Of a stretch of 64,000 nucleotides of DNA, positions 34,647 through 43,731 are shown piece by piece; the stretch's first letter is position 1, and each line of letters opens with the position of its first letter. This stretch comes from CALACW01 sp963627915 (GTDB lineage Bacteria > Bacillota > Clostridia > Oscillospirales > Acutalibacteraceae). The position numbers and the translations under genes were made by a program. The stretch spans positions 1 through 64,000 of the forward strand of contig CAVGCY010000003.1 in NCBI GenBank assembly GCA_963627915.1. The letters run 5' to 3'. Below the pieces are notes generated by a model that saw nothing but the letters and a program-made list of their open reading frames with translations, was not told where the DNA came from and searched no databases.

Positions 34647-34994
34647 CTCCGAAGCATATCGGATTATTAAATTGTTCAGCAATCCGATAATAAGAGTACG
34701 TCTGAATTTTCCGAATTTTGAATTAGGTGATTTATCGATAAAACATCCGATAAACGGATCGTTTCCCCCGTCGAAAATTCTTGATATCAAAAAAACATTG
34801 TTCCGACAACCTTTGCGTCCATTCCGAGAGTTTCCGTATAAAAAAAGAAAGATACGCATTTACCATGGTCATTATGGGGATATTTCCGAAGTTAACAAAG
34901 AAGTAAGAAATTCTCTCTTTCCAAAGAGGTTTGTTTTTAAGCTGAAGCGTTGTATTTAATTAGGAAAGTTTCGATTTTAATCCTGTTTTTTCAT
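34644..34994 (-). pseudogene. Decayed GPH-family symporter fragment
   Basis: Read across frames on the minus strand, this stretch gives KPLWKERISYFF, then YTETLGMDAKVVGTM, then LISRIFDGGNDPFIGCFID and KFGKFRR. That is the N-terminal part of a GPH sugar symporter, aligning with residues 58-85 of the intact one at 4637. Frame breaks occur at two T7 runs, stops lie near the putative start (ATG 34994), and all helices after about the third are gone; the fragment stops at the MntR terminator. It points to a lost transporter of the 35036-38589 locus. Confidence 0.8.
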
Positions 34995-35035
34995 TTTTTT
35001 CTCAAAAATTATCCTTCTTGACTTCGGCAGTTTTT

Positions 35036-35956
35036 TCAAATTTTAAATATATCCTTATAAAGGGAAACCATACCGTGAAGCTGTTCGGTACTTATTTTAT
35101 TTAACGCATTAAGATTCTTTTCGTCGCAAAGTCTGCTCTTTGTCGTTATGCTCAGCCCTTCGAGCTGTAAAAAGTACTTTGCGTTGCACGAATAAGCCTG
35201 ACCCTCCGCTGCGGAACAAAAACCGACAAAATTCTGCAGTTTCTGAGCTCTGTCAGAATCGTTTTTATAACATCTGCACTCCTCTCCGATAATTTCGGGA
35301 TAGAAGTTTGCCATAATTCCGGAGAATCCCGCCGCTCCGTCCCTAAGAGACTGTAGAAGAGTCGCGGCGTTTGCGTTGAATATTCTCAAATCCGACCCCT
35401 TGAGAGTATCGAGTTTTTCTTTAAGCTGAGAAATTGAACAGCAGGTATCCTTAATAAATTGAAATCTCGAATCCTTAGCCATTTTCGACAGAACGTAAGG
35501 TGACAGCAGTCTTTTATACGGATGGGGACACTCGTAAACGCCCAGAGCCGTTTCGGGAATTTTATCTATAACGTAATACATATTCTTTAACAGGATATCG
35601 TCGTCCTCGTCCGCATTTGCGAATCTGTTGGAAATAAATACATACGCGTCAACGCCTGTTTCGATTATCTTATTTGCCTCGTACGCCTGTCTGTCAAGAT
35701 CATCGGCACAGTGACCTGAGGCGACTATCGCAACGCCCTCGGGTCTGTGCTTCATAATAAAATCGATCAGTTCAAGTCTTTCTTCAAACGACAGAGCAAA
35801 AATCTCACTCGACTGGCATATTGCGAAAATTCCGTCTACATTTTTTGAAGCATACCATTCAAGAATCTGTTCAACCGCATTATAATCAATCTTATTGTCG
35901 TCTGTAAACGGGGTAATCATGGTAGGATAAACGCCGTTCGGTATTTTTTTTATCAT
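35036..35956 (-). CDS. DHDPS/N-acetylneuraminate lyase-family aldolase
   Basis: Protein of 306 aa, a class I aldolase TIM barrel. GVYPTMITPFTDDNKIDYNAV is the family N-terminus, Schiff-base Lys lies in FIKDTC (about residue 169) and Tyr in GVYECPHPY (about 142). The usual GTTGE/GSTGE carboxylate-binding motif reads CQSSE, so it is not ordinary lysine-biosynthesis DapA; a keto-acid aldolase for sugar acids is more likely. It is 18 bp downstream of a Gfo/Idh/MocA gene. Confidence 0.85.
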   Translation of the reverse strand: MIKKIPNGVYPTMITPFTDDNKIDYNAVEQILEWYASKNVDGIFAICQSSEIFALSFEERLELIDFIMKHRPEGVAIVASGHCADDLDRQAYEANKIIETGVDAYVFISNRFANADEDDDILLKNMYYVIDKIPETALGVYECPHPYKRLLSPYVLSKMAKDSRFQFIKDTCCSISQLKEKLDTLKGSDLRIFNANAATLLQSLRDGAAGFSGIMANFYPEIIGEECRCYKNDSDRAQKLQNFVGFCSAAEGQAYSCNAKYFLQLEGLSITTKSRLCDEKNLNALNKISTEQLHGMVSLYKDIFKI

Positions 35957-35974
35957 AAAAAAATCTCCTCTTTA

Positions 35975-36943
35975 TTAAAATCTGAAATTATTTTGTTTTC
36001 TTATCTCCTGCATAAGCGAGCATACGGTTTCCGACATTTCAAGACATTCGTTATAAAAATCAAGACGTTTGCCGTTTGCAAAATCCATAAAATCCCGTAT
36101 CTCCATACTCATAACCTTATTCTCGTCAATCGCAGGATATATTTCGATACACTCTTTATTTTTATACAATTTAATATCGGTAAGCTTTGAACATGACGCA
36201 AACGTTACGGTTCCCTCGTCGCCGAATATCTGCGACGGCGCAAAGCTTTGTCCGACCTTCGTATATGTGAGGGTGACGGTTTTATCGTTATATATAAACA
36301 AAACCGTACCGGAATGATCTGCGCCCGTCGGCAGAAAATCGCAATGCGAAACAATACGCCTGGGACTGCCGAAAAGCTCAACGGCAACATAAATATTATA
36401 CACGCCCAGATCCATTAACCCGCCCGTACAAAACTCGGGATTAAATATATTCGGCGTCTGACCATTCTTTAATAATTTGTACTTTGACGACAGCTGTGAA
36501 AAATCAATACTTGCGCTTCGCACGTTTCCGCAAAGTCCGACAGCCTCTTTAAGCTTTATAAGCGCGTCGGCGTGAAGCGATTTTATAGCCTCGACAAACA
36601 AAACGTTATTTTCACCGGCCGTCTTATGAAGCGTTTTTATCTGCTCGACAGTTACCGCCGCCGGCTTTTCGCAAAGAACGTGCCTGCCGTGCCTCAATGC
36701 GTTCACAGACTGTTCGAAATGCAGGCTGTTCGGACTGGCAATATACACTGCGTCAATATTTTCGTCACAAAGCATTTCTTCATAATCACAAAAGCTTTTT
36801 TCCGCACCGTTTTTTAACGCAAAAGCCTCCGCCCGGACGCCGTCTCTCGAATAAACGGAATAAAGATTAAAATCGTCGAGCAATCTGCCGGATTTAATAA
36901 AACTCTCGGTAATCCATGACGTACCGACAGTCGCAAAATTCAT
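35975..36943 (-). CDS. Gfo/Idh/MocA-family oxidoreductase
   Basis: About 322 aa. N-terminal NAD(P) Rossmann domain (MNFATVGTSWITESFIKSGRL), then DAVYIASPNSLHFEQSVNALRHGRHVLCEKPAAVT with the family EKP motif at about residue 95. Members oxidise sugars, inositols or amino sugars. ATG 36943 was chosen: AGGGGAG lies upstream, and the earlier ATG at 36988 lacks one. It forms an operon with the aldolase gene. Confidence 0.87.
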   Translation of the reverse strand: MNFATVGTSWITESFIKSGRLLDDFNLYSVYSRDGVRAEAFALKNGAEKSFCDYEEMLCDENIDAVYIASPNSLHFEQSVNALRHGRHVLCEKPAAVTVEQIKTLHKTAGENNVLFVEAIKSLHADALIKLKEAVGLCGNVRSASIDFSQLSSKYKLLKNGQTPNIFNPEFCTGGLMDLGVYNIYVAVELFGSPRRIVSHCDFLPTGADHSGTVLFIYNDKTVTLTYTKVGQSFAPSQIFGDEGTVTFASCSKLTDIKLYKNKECIEIYPAIDENKVMSMEIRDFMDFANGKRLDFYNECLEMSETVCSLMQEIRKQNNFRF

Positions 36944-36997
36944 AAATACTACGCTCCCCTCTGCTTTGAACCTCATATAGCTTTTCAATTCTCACTC

Positions 36998-37025
36998 ATT
37001 ATAACATTTTAAATAAAAAAAGCAA
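36998..37025 (-). promoter_or_regulatory. Promoter of the Gfo/Idh/MocA-aldolase operon
   Basis: Minus-strand TTGCTT, 16-bp spacer, TATAAT. It is divergent from the membrane-protein gene at 37105, whose own promoter is weak (TAGACT-18-TATACT around 37047-37076). Confidence 0.65.
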
Positions 37026-37104
37026 ATATTTTCTTAAATTTTATAGACTTTAATTAGTATTATGTGATATACTTTACAAAGAAAATTGATAAGGAATGTT
37101 ACAA

Positions 37105-38589
37105 ATGTCTGTTTTAAATATGATTATGTTTATCGCATTTTCCGTTATTGCCGTTTCATGGGGCTGGGGCATGCGCGGAACGGCAATAGGAGGAGAAAAG
37201 GGCGCGATGCTTCCGGGAGCTTTACTGGGACTCAGCTTTGCTTCATTTGCCGGAACGGACAAGACTGTCGAATATTATTTTATATTTACCGCCGCGGGAG
37301 CTGTCGGAATGTACGTCGGCGGACAAATGACATACGGCGAAACTCTCGGACTTACAATGGATTCGTCGCCCGCTCCGAACATGAAACGCGGTATGCTTGC
37401 CTTATTTATAAAAGGCGGAGCGTGGTTTTCAGTCGGCTGGGGCTGTCTTTTTATGACGCTGTCTGTTGTAAGCCGACTTATTTATGATATAAAAGATATA
37501 ATTGCATTTTTTATTCTGTATCCCGTTTTGTCTGCGTTATTTACATTTTTGTTTAACAGACCGTATGACCCTGAAAACGGAAAATATCCGCGCGTTTATT
37601 TTTCAAAAACGAGAAAGGAATCATGGGGAAACGTTCTCGCTTTTACGGCGGATATATTGATAATTTCCACGGTAAACAAGGATTTACTCACTCTTGCAAT
37701 GACAATCGCGGGTTTTCTGACCGGCGGATTCGGATGGATGGCGGCGCAGTTTTGTCAGATACGAACAAAGTATCCTTTTAAAAACGGAAAATACATTTTT
37801 AATTCTATTCATAAATACTGTCTTGACAGCTGGAAACTGATGGAGTGTGTTTTCGGAGCGCTGTGCGGTTTGGGAATGTCCGTGTGTACAATAATTCTTA
37901 TGCCGAATGTTACTGAGCGTTTAGGCTCGGCAAGCTGGCACAGATTTCGCGGATTTATCTCTCCTCAAGCCGATACCGTGCTCGGAATAATCTATTTATG
38001 CTTAATAGCCGCGGATTCCGTTCAATATCTTTTAAGACTCAAAAACACAAAGGCGGAAATTAATAAGCTGTTTTCTCTTTCTCTGTTAAGCCGGGAGGAA
38101 TATGAAAGAGCCGTTGACCTTGCCCCCGTAGAACAGAAAAAAAGCGTATATGTTTATCAGAAAATATGCAGATATGCGGAATTTCCGATTTATTGCCTGA
38201 TTCCGATGATATTTATTTTCCTCGGAAGCACCGAAACGGCAAGACTTGTTTCTTTTACGGTAATATTTATCGTACTGTCTCAGGAACTGAGCTTTAAACT
38301 CCTAAAAGGTATAAAAAATCAAACGGTGTGGGAAATATTCATGTATTCGATACCGCTGATTTTCGGAATACTTCGGTTTACAAACGGTTACACACCGGAT
38401 ATTTTCCTGACAATGTTCGTTTATACCGCGCTTTACGAGGCAATATATCTTGTTAAACGCGTATGGGAGTTTTCCCTCCAGAAGAAAACGGACAATTTGA
38501 AAACGTATTTCTCCTCAGGTTTCGTAACGCATATTTACTTCTGCGCATGCTGTATAATTTTAATGGTATGGTCTATTTTTATCAAGTAA
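37105..38589 (+). CDS. Unknown polytopic membrane protein
   Basis: Not recognised. About 494 aa with roughly 12 transmembrane segments. The N-terminal region is distinctive: WGWGMRGTAIGGEKGAMLPGALLG and AGAVGMYVGGQMTYGETLG, both Gly-rich and likely to lie in or near a substrate path. A cytoplasmic loop RPYDPENGKYPRVYFSKTRKESW lies at about residue 153-175. ATG 37105 has AAGGA at proper spacing; ATG 37096 is too close. It is divergent from the aldolase/dehydrogenase operon and could be its transporter now that the GPH symporter is lost, but this is only positional. Confidence 0.8.
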   Translation: MSVLNMIMFIAFSVIAVSWGWGMRGTAIGGEKGAMLPGALLGLSFASFAGTDKTVEYYFIFTAAGAVGMYVGGQMTYGETLGLTMDSSPAPNMKRGMLALFIKGGAWFSVGWGCLFMTLSVVSRLIYDIKDIIAFFILYPVLSALFTFLFNRPYDPENGKYPRVYFSKTRKESWGNVLAFTADILIISTVNKDLLTLAMTIAGFLTGGFGWMAAQFCQIRTKYPFKNGKYIFNSIHKYCLDSWKLMECVFGALCGLGMSVCTIILMPNVTERLGSASWHRFRGFISPQADTVLGIIYLCLIAADSVQYLLRLKNTKAEINKLFSLSLLSREEYERAVDLAPVEQKKSVYVYQKICRYAEFPIYCLIPMIFIFLGSTETARLVSFTVIFIVLSQELSFKLLKGIKNQTVWEIFMYSIPLIFGILRFTNGYTPDIFLTMFVYTALYEAIYLVKRVWEFSLQKKTDNLKTYFSSGFVTHIYFCACCIILMVWSIFIK

Positions 38590-38615
38590 TCCGTTTCTGC
38601 CAAATATAATATAAT

Positions 38616-38658
38616 CAAAAAAAGTCCGTCGTCCGAATGAAAGCAATCCGAACGGCGG
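38616..38658 (-). terminator. Terminator after tyrS
   Basis: A 13-position stem (CCGCCGTTCGGAT/ATTCGGACGACGG on the minus strand, two G-T pairs, one mismatch) followed by ACTTTTTTT. It ends the long operon that begins at nusB. Confidence 0.72.
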
Positions 38659-38672
38659 TTTTTTCTCTGTTT

Positions 38673-39899
38673 TTATTTTACTACAGCTTTTATAAATATT
38701 TTTTTGCCTTTTTTTATAATGACATATCCCTTATCGAAATCGGAACGTTTAATGACGGCAACCGCAGATTCGGGTTTAACGTCGTCTACTGAAACTCCGC
38801 CCTGATCGATAAGTCTTCTGCCCTCGCCCTTTGACTTGGCGATACCGCACCTTACAAGAAGCTCCGTGACAGCAATTTCTCCGTCTGTAAAATCACCCTC
38901 ACCGATTGAAACCTCTGGCATTGTATCAACGTTTGCCGCACCGGAGAAAAGACTTCTTGCGGTAGACTGCGCCTTCTGCGCCTCATCCTCGCCGTGAACG
39001 AGCTTTGTAAGCTCAAATGCAAGTATTTCCTTGGCAGTGTTAAGCTGACTGCCCTCCCACGAAGCCATTTCGTCAATCTCCTCAACAGGCAGGAACGTAA
39101 GCATTCTGATACACTTGAGAACATCCGCGTCATCTACGTTTCTCCAATACTGATAGAACTCATAGGGAGAAGTTTTGTTCGGATCGAGCCATACGGCGTT
39201 TCCCGCGGTTTTACCCATTTTCTTACCCTGAGAATCGGTAAGCAAGGTTATAGTCATGGCATGAGCGTCCTTGCCGAGCTTCTTTCTGATAAGCTCCGTA
39301 CCGCCGAGCATATTGCTCCACTGGTCGTCTCCGCCGAACTGCATGTTACAATTATATTCCTTAAACAGATGATAAAAATCATAGCTTTGCATTATCATGT
39401 AATTAAACTCAAAGAATGAAAGCCCTTTCTCCATTCTCTGCTTATAGCACTCGGCTCTGAGCATATTGTTAACCGAAAAGCACGTTCCGACTTCTCTTAA
39501 AAGCTCAACATAGTTAAGATTAAGAAGCCAGTCCGCGTTATTTACCATCTGAGCCTTGCCCTCGCCGAACTCAATAAATTTCTCCATCTGTTTTCTGAAG
39601 CATTCCGCGTTATGGTCGATATCCGCTCTCGTAAGCATTTTCCTCATATCGCTTCTGCCCGAAGGGTCGCCTATCATGGTTGTTCCGCCGCCGATAAGCG
39701 CAATAGGTTTATTGCCTGCCATCTGCAAACGTTTCATAAGCGTCAAAGCCATAAAATGTCCGGCTGTAAGACTGTCGGCCGTACAATCGAATCCTATATA
39801 GAAGGTTGCCTTACCCGCGTTGACCATTTCCCGTATTTCCTCTTCGTTGGTAACCTGAGCGATAAGACCTCTCGCTTTAAGTTCCTCGTAAATCTGCAT
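38673..39899 (-). CDS. tyrS: Tyrosyl-tRNA synthetase
   Basis: About 408 aa. Class I synthetase: YIGFDCTADSLTAGHFMAL (HIGH-type), QFGGDDQWSNM and KMGKTAGNAVWLD (KMSKS-type), and a C-terminal S4 RNA-binding domain. It charges tRNA-Tyr, one copy of which is at 86-170. ATG 39899 has GGAGG 8 bp upstream; the longer frame begins with a TTG. It ends the nusB-recN operon. No T-box precedes it, unlike many Firmicute tyrS genes. Confidence 0.95.
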   Translation of the reverse strand: MQIYEELKARGLIAQVTNEEEIREMVNAGKATFYIGFDCTADSLTAGHFMALTLMKRLQMAGNKPIALIGGGTTMIGDPSGRSDMRKMLTRADIDHNAECFRKQMEKFIEFGEGKAQMVNNADWLLNLNYVELLREVGTCFSVNNMLRAECYKQRMEKGLSFFEFNYMIMQSYDFYHLFKEYNCNMQFGGDDQWSNMLGGTELIRKKLGKDAHAMTITLLTDSQGKKMGKTAGNAVWLDPNKTSPYEFYQYWRNVDDADVLKCIRMLTFLPVEEIDEMASWEGSQLNTAKEILAFELTKLVHGEDEAQKAQSTARSLFSGAANVDTMPEVSIGEGDFTDGEIAVTELLVRCGIAKSKGEGRRLIDQGGVSVDDVKPESAVAVIKRSDFDKGYVIIKKGKKIFIKAVVK

Positions 39900-39920
39900 T
39901 TTCATATCCTCCAAAATATA

Positions 39921-40706
39921 TTATCTGAATTTTTTCATAACCTCATAAGACGAGAGTAAATCATTTTCAAAATCATCCGTTGAGCCTTCTATTGAAACAC
40001 GCGTACATCCGGCTTTTTTAAGATTATCTATAAACCGGGAATAATCAAAATCATATTTTTTATTCGGATAGACTCTTTTGTGCCTGCCCGACGCAAACGG
40101 ATATGATATATGCGCATGAATCAAATCATCGCTGAGAGCAAGAATATTCGCATAATCGTCGCCCGATTCGAGCATATGATAAATATCGGCAAGCACGCGA
40201 ATGCGTCCGCTGTCCGTCATCGAAGCGATAATGCATGCTTCCTTAAGCGTATTTATTACCGCAGTTTCCTGTCGGCACAACGGCTCTATTGCCAAATCAA
40301 TATTATATTTATCGCAAAGCCCGGCAACCGTACCTTTAAGAAAACGAACCGTCTGCACGCAGCATTCTCTTAATGAATAACCGTCCTTTACATCTCTTGC
40401 CCTGCCCGAACCGAATACGACGGTTTCCGTTCCGAGCTTTTTGCATCGTTGAAAACCTTTTTCTATAAATTTATAAAGAGCGTCATAATCCACATTCTTA
40501 CCCGTAACATTCAATTCTCCGGGTAAAAAGCAGTTTGCCGCCTCGCATTGTATTCCGCTTTCCGAAACCGCGGAATACAGGCTGAAAAAATCATCCTCCG
40601 TCATTGAAGCCACGGAGTTAAAACCTATCTCCATATAATCAAATCCGGCTTTTTTTATAAGCCCCGGATTCTTTATATCCGTACCTGCGCAAACGCCTAT
40701 TCTCAT
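39921..40706 (-). CDS. Sugar phosphate isomerase/epimerase-like TIM barrel
   Basis: Protein of 261 aa in the xylose-isomerase-like/AP-endonuclease-2 superfamily. IGVCAGTDIKNPGLIKKAGFDYMEIGFNS, LAIEPLCRQETAVINTLKEA and HAHISYPFASGRHKRV hold the usual metal-site Glu and His residues. It may isomerise or epimerise a sugar; the substrate is unknown. Its start overlaps the recN stop (ATGA). Confidence 0.82.
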   Translation of the reverse strand: MRIGVCAGTDIKNPGLIKKAGFDYMEIGFNSVASMTEDDFFSLYSAVSESGIQCEAANCFLPGELNVTGKNVDYDALYKFIEKGFQRCKKLGTETVVFGSGRARDVKDGYSLRECCVQTVRFLKGTVAGLCDKYNIDLAIEPLCRQETAVINTLKEACIIASMTDSGRIRVLADIYHMLESGDDYANILALSDDLIHAHISYPFASGRHKRVYPNKKYDFDYSRFIDNLKKAGCTRVSIEGSTDDFENDLLSSYEVMKKFR

Positions 40707-42388
40707 CTGTCAGCCTCCTTATATTCTTGTGCCTGAGTAAGCATATGCTGTGCGGATGACAGCTGAACGGCGTCCTCCGCTTCGCCTCCTATTATTCTTG
40801 CAATAGCGCGTTTTCTGCCGTCAAAATCAAGGGGCGTTATACGCGTAAACGTTTTATTGTTTTCGGTCGATTTTGATATTTCAAAATGAGAATCGGCAAA
40901 CGACGCAATTACGGGCAAATGCGTTATGCATAAAACCTGATGAATTTTCGACAATGAATAAAGCTTCTTTGCTATCATTCCGGCGGCATGTCCGCTTACG
41001 CCGGTATCTATTTCGTCAAAAATCAAGGTTGAAATATCATCCTTCTCTGCCAGCGCACTTTTTATCGCAAGCATTATGCGCGACAGCTCTCCTCCGGACG
41101 CGGTTTTCGCAAGAGGCTTGGGCTCTTCGCCGGCATTCGGAGAAATTAAAAATTCTATATTGTCAATACCTGTCGGAGAAAACGGACAAAGCTCGCGTTT
41201 TACTTCAAAAATGACGGACGGCATATCAAGAGTTTCAAGCTCCGATTTTACTCTCTTTTCAAATCCGTGCGCAGCGTTTATTCTGACCTGCGAAAGCTTT
41301 TCGGCTTTTTTTACCGTAATCTCATAGCAGCGTTCGTATTCGTCCTTAAGTTCTTCTATTCTTGAATCGGAAAGAGCTATGCTTTCGAGTTCTTTTTTTG
41401 CATTTTCAAAATATTCGATAACATCGCTTTCCTCGGGACCGTACTTCTTTTTAAGGTTATACAAAACATCAAGTCTGTCCTCTATTTCCCGAAGCTCTCC
41501 CATATCAAATGACGACGATTCAATAAAAGAATTTATTTCGGAAGCCAAATCCTCGGCGGAATAAGCGATATCATTAAGAGCTCCGGCGGTTTTTTCAAGC
41601 TCCTTTGAGTATAAAGAAGCCTCGGAAACTGCGGACGAAGCGTCAAAAAGCATACCGCATGCGCCCGAAAATTCCCCGTCGCCGGACAGAGCATTTCTTG
41701 CTCTGACAAGAGATTCCATTATACGTCTGTAATTATTAATTATATTTCTTCTCTCACTAAGAATTTGCGTTTCCCCTTCTTCGATATGAGCCTTTTCAAT
41801 TTCATCCGTCTGATATTTCAAAAGATCTATACGTCTTGCTTTTTCTCCATCGTCCGTTGTAAGTTTTTTTATTTCGCTTTTAATCTCAAAAAGCCTTCTG
41901 TAAGAAGAATAATAATCCTCTATAAGAGCGAAATCCGAGGCAAGAGCGTCAATAAACGAGATATGAAACTGCGTCTGCATTAACTGCTGAGAATCAGACT
42001 GTCCGTGAATATTGATAAGGGTTATTCCGATTTTTTTCAGCGCCGAAACCGGGACGCCGACCGAATTTATCTTACATACGTTCCTTCCGTCTCTTTGCAA
42101 AGTCCGTACAATTCTGACGCATCCGTCGGCGCATGTTATACCCGCCTCGTCAAGAGCGTTATACGATGAAGGAGAAATATCCGTAAACAAAGCCGAAACG
42201 CGCGCCGAACACTCACCCGTTCTGATAAGCTCACGCGACGTTTTCTCCCCGAGAACGGCGTTTATTGAATCTATAATAATAGATTTTCCCGCGCCGGTTT
42301 CTCCCGTCAGACAATTGAATCCGTCGGTAAAATCCATTGATGCGTATTCAATTATTGCAATGTTTTCTATTACAAGATTTGAAAGCAT
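40703..42388 (-). CDS. recN: DNA repair protein RecN
   Basis: SMC-like ATPase of 561 aa. Walker A GETGAGKSI (about residue 29-37), two coiled-coil arms, signature ASGGELSRIMLAIK and Walker B TLIFDEIDTGVSG. It binds and holds DNA ends during double-strand break repair. Located after argR, the usual Firmicute order. Confidence 0.96.
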   Translation of the reverse strand: MLSNLVIENIAIIEYASMDFTDGFNCLTGETGAGKSIIIDSINAVLGEKTSRELIRTGECSARVSALFTDISPSSYNALDEAGITCADGCVRIVRTLQRDGRNVCKINSVGVPVSALKKIGITLINIHGQSDSQQLMQTQFHISFIDALASDFALIEDYYSSYRRLFEIKSEIKKLTTDDGEKARRIDLLKYQTDEIEKAHIEEGETQILSERRNIINNYRRIMESLVRARNALSGDGEFSGACGMLFDASSAVSEASLYSKELEKTAGALNDIAYSAEDLASEINSFIESSSFDMGELREIEDRLDVLYNLKKKYGPEESDVIEYFENAKKELESIALSDSRIEELKDEYERCYEITVKKAEKLSQVRINAAHGFEKRVKSELETLDMPSVIFEVKRELCPFSPTGIDNIEFLISPNAGEEPKPLAKTASGGELSRIMLAIKSALAEKDDISTLIFDEIDTGVSGHAAGMIAKKLYSLSKIHQVLCITHLPVIASFADSHFEISKSTENNKTFTRITPLDFDGRKRAIARIIGGEAEDAVQLSSAQHMLTQAQEYKEADR

Positions 42389-42400
42389 AAATAATGTCCT

Positions 42401-42853
42401 TTATGACTTTAATAATGAAAGAAGCTCGTCCTTTACGGCTAAAGCGGATTCTGCCGTACGGCATGCAATAAATATCGTATCGTCGCCGGCAAGAGTTCCG
42501 ACAATATCGGGTATATTAAGAGCGTCAATAGCCGCACACGCCGCCATAGCCGTACCGATATGGCATTTAACGACGCAGATATTAAGAGCAGTATCGACAT
42601 TCGTAACGGTTTCAAAAAATATTGCGTGATACTTCACGTACTTTTCATCGGTTGACCCCGCAAGCGAATACTTGTACTCCCCGCCCGCGGCAGGCTGTTT
42701 AATAAGACGAAGTTCTTTGATATCACGCGAAACCGTCGCCTGCGTAACATCTATCCCGCACGACAGAAGCTTGTCGCGCAGCTCCTCCTGATTGCTGATA
42801 TTATACTGGTCTATCAGCTGCAATATCATGGAATGTCTCTCTTTTTTCATCAC
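42401..42853 (-). CDS. argR: Arginine repressor
   Basis: Protein of 150 aa. Winged helix MILQLIDQYNISNQEELRDKLLSCGIDVTQATVSRDIKELRLIK and C-terminal hexamerisation and arginine-binding domain (VGTLAGDDTIFIACR). It represses arginine biosynthesis genes, none of which are in the window; the argR-recN pairing is conserved in Firmicutes. Overlaps nadK by ATGA. Confidence 0.95.
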   Translation of the reverse strand: MMKKERHSMILQLIDQYNISNQEELRDKLLSCGIDVTQATVSRDIKELRLIKQPAAGGEYKYSLAGSTDEKYVKYHAIFFETVTNVDTALNICVVKCHIGTAMAACAAIDALNIPDIVGTLAGDDTIFIACRTAESALAVKDELLSLLKS

Positions 42854-43731
42854 AGCATATCCTTTCGGTTATATTTACTCTGATCGTTTAGTTTTGCATT
42901 TAATATATCCGTAAACGAATCGTCCTTTATCTTTATAAATCTCGCCTTTTTGTCGGAACTGCCGACAAGAGTACGACTGCCCGCCGGAAGATTGAATGCC
43001 TCCTCACCGTCACACGACAGCAAAAGCTCACGTTTTGAATCCTCGGGATTAACAACGGTAAGCAAAGAATTGACGTTAAATAAAATCGTCCTTGCCGTAA
43101 GCGAATGAGGGCATATCGGCGTCATCATTATAAGTTCGACATTCGGCTGGGCAACCGGACCTCCGGCGGAAAGATTATAGGCGGTAGAGCCTGTCGGAGT
43201 GGAAATGATAATTCCGTCCGTTTTATAATCGTTTACATACTTGCCGTCGCAGAAAAGACTCAACTCGGTAAGCTGCAACCGCATTCCGCGAGCAAATACC
43301 GCATCATTTAAGCATTCCGACGAAAAAATCAGATTTTCTCCCATATATGTTTTAACGTCAAGCATTATGCGTTCTTCAACAGTGTAATCTTTGTCAACCA
43401 ATCTGTCAAGCAAAAAAAGCTCGTCATTTTCAATTCCCATAAGATAAGCAAGATTTCCCGCATTTACTCCGAGGACAGGAACGTCGTATTTTACCGCTTT
43501 TTTAGAAGCGTTCAGAATGCTGCCGTCTCCTCCCACGGAAATAACCAGATCGGATTCCGGCAGAACGGAATCGATACGGACGAATCTGCTTTTGTTTACA
43601 AACCCGAGCTTATCCGAACATGAATTGTCGAAATAATATTCAATACCCGATTTATCAAGCTGCGCACAGACTTCCTTTGTAATCGAGTAACAGTTAGTCC
43701 TGGTAAGATTGGGAATAATAACTGCGTTCAT
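42850..43731 (-). CDS. nadK: NAD kinase
   Basis: Protein of 293 aa with the kinase motif VISVGGDGSILNAS (GGDG, about residue 69) and DGIIISTPTGSTAYNLSAGGP. It phosphorylates NAD to NADP. It overlaps tlyA by one base and argR by four, so the three are translationally coupled. Confidence 0.96.
   Translation of the reverse strand: MNAVIIPNLTRTNCYSITKEVCAQLDKSGIEYYFDNSCSDKLGFVNKSRFVRIDSVLPESDLVISVGGDGSILNASKKAVKYDVPVLGVNAGNLAYLMGIENDELFLLDRLVDKDYTVEERIMLDVKTYMGENLIFSSECLNDAVFARGMRLQLTELSLFCDGKYVNDYKTDGIIISTPTGSTAYNLSAGGPVAQPNVELIMMTPICPHSLTARTILFNVNSLLTVVNPEDSKRELLLSCDGEEAFNLPAGSRTLVGSSDKKARFIKIKDDSFTDILNAKLNDQSKYNRKDML

Noticed and set aside
35036..35956. Naming this gene dapA
   Set aside because: The Lys and Tyr are present but the GTTGE motif is replaced by CQSSE, and the neighbours are sugar-type enzymes.
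38673..39914. T-box in front of tyrS
   Set aside because: Only about 20 bp separate tyrS from the upstream gene, and no AGGGTGG-type core is present.
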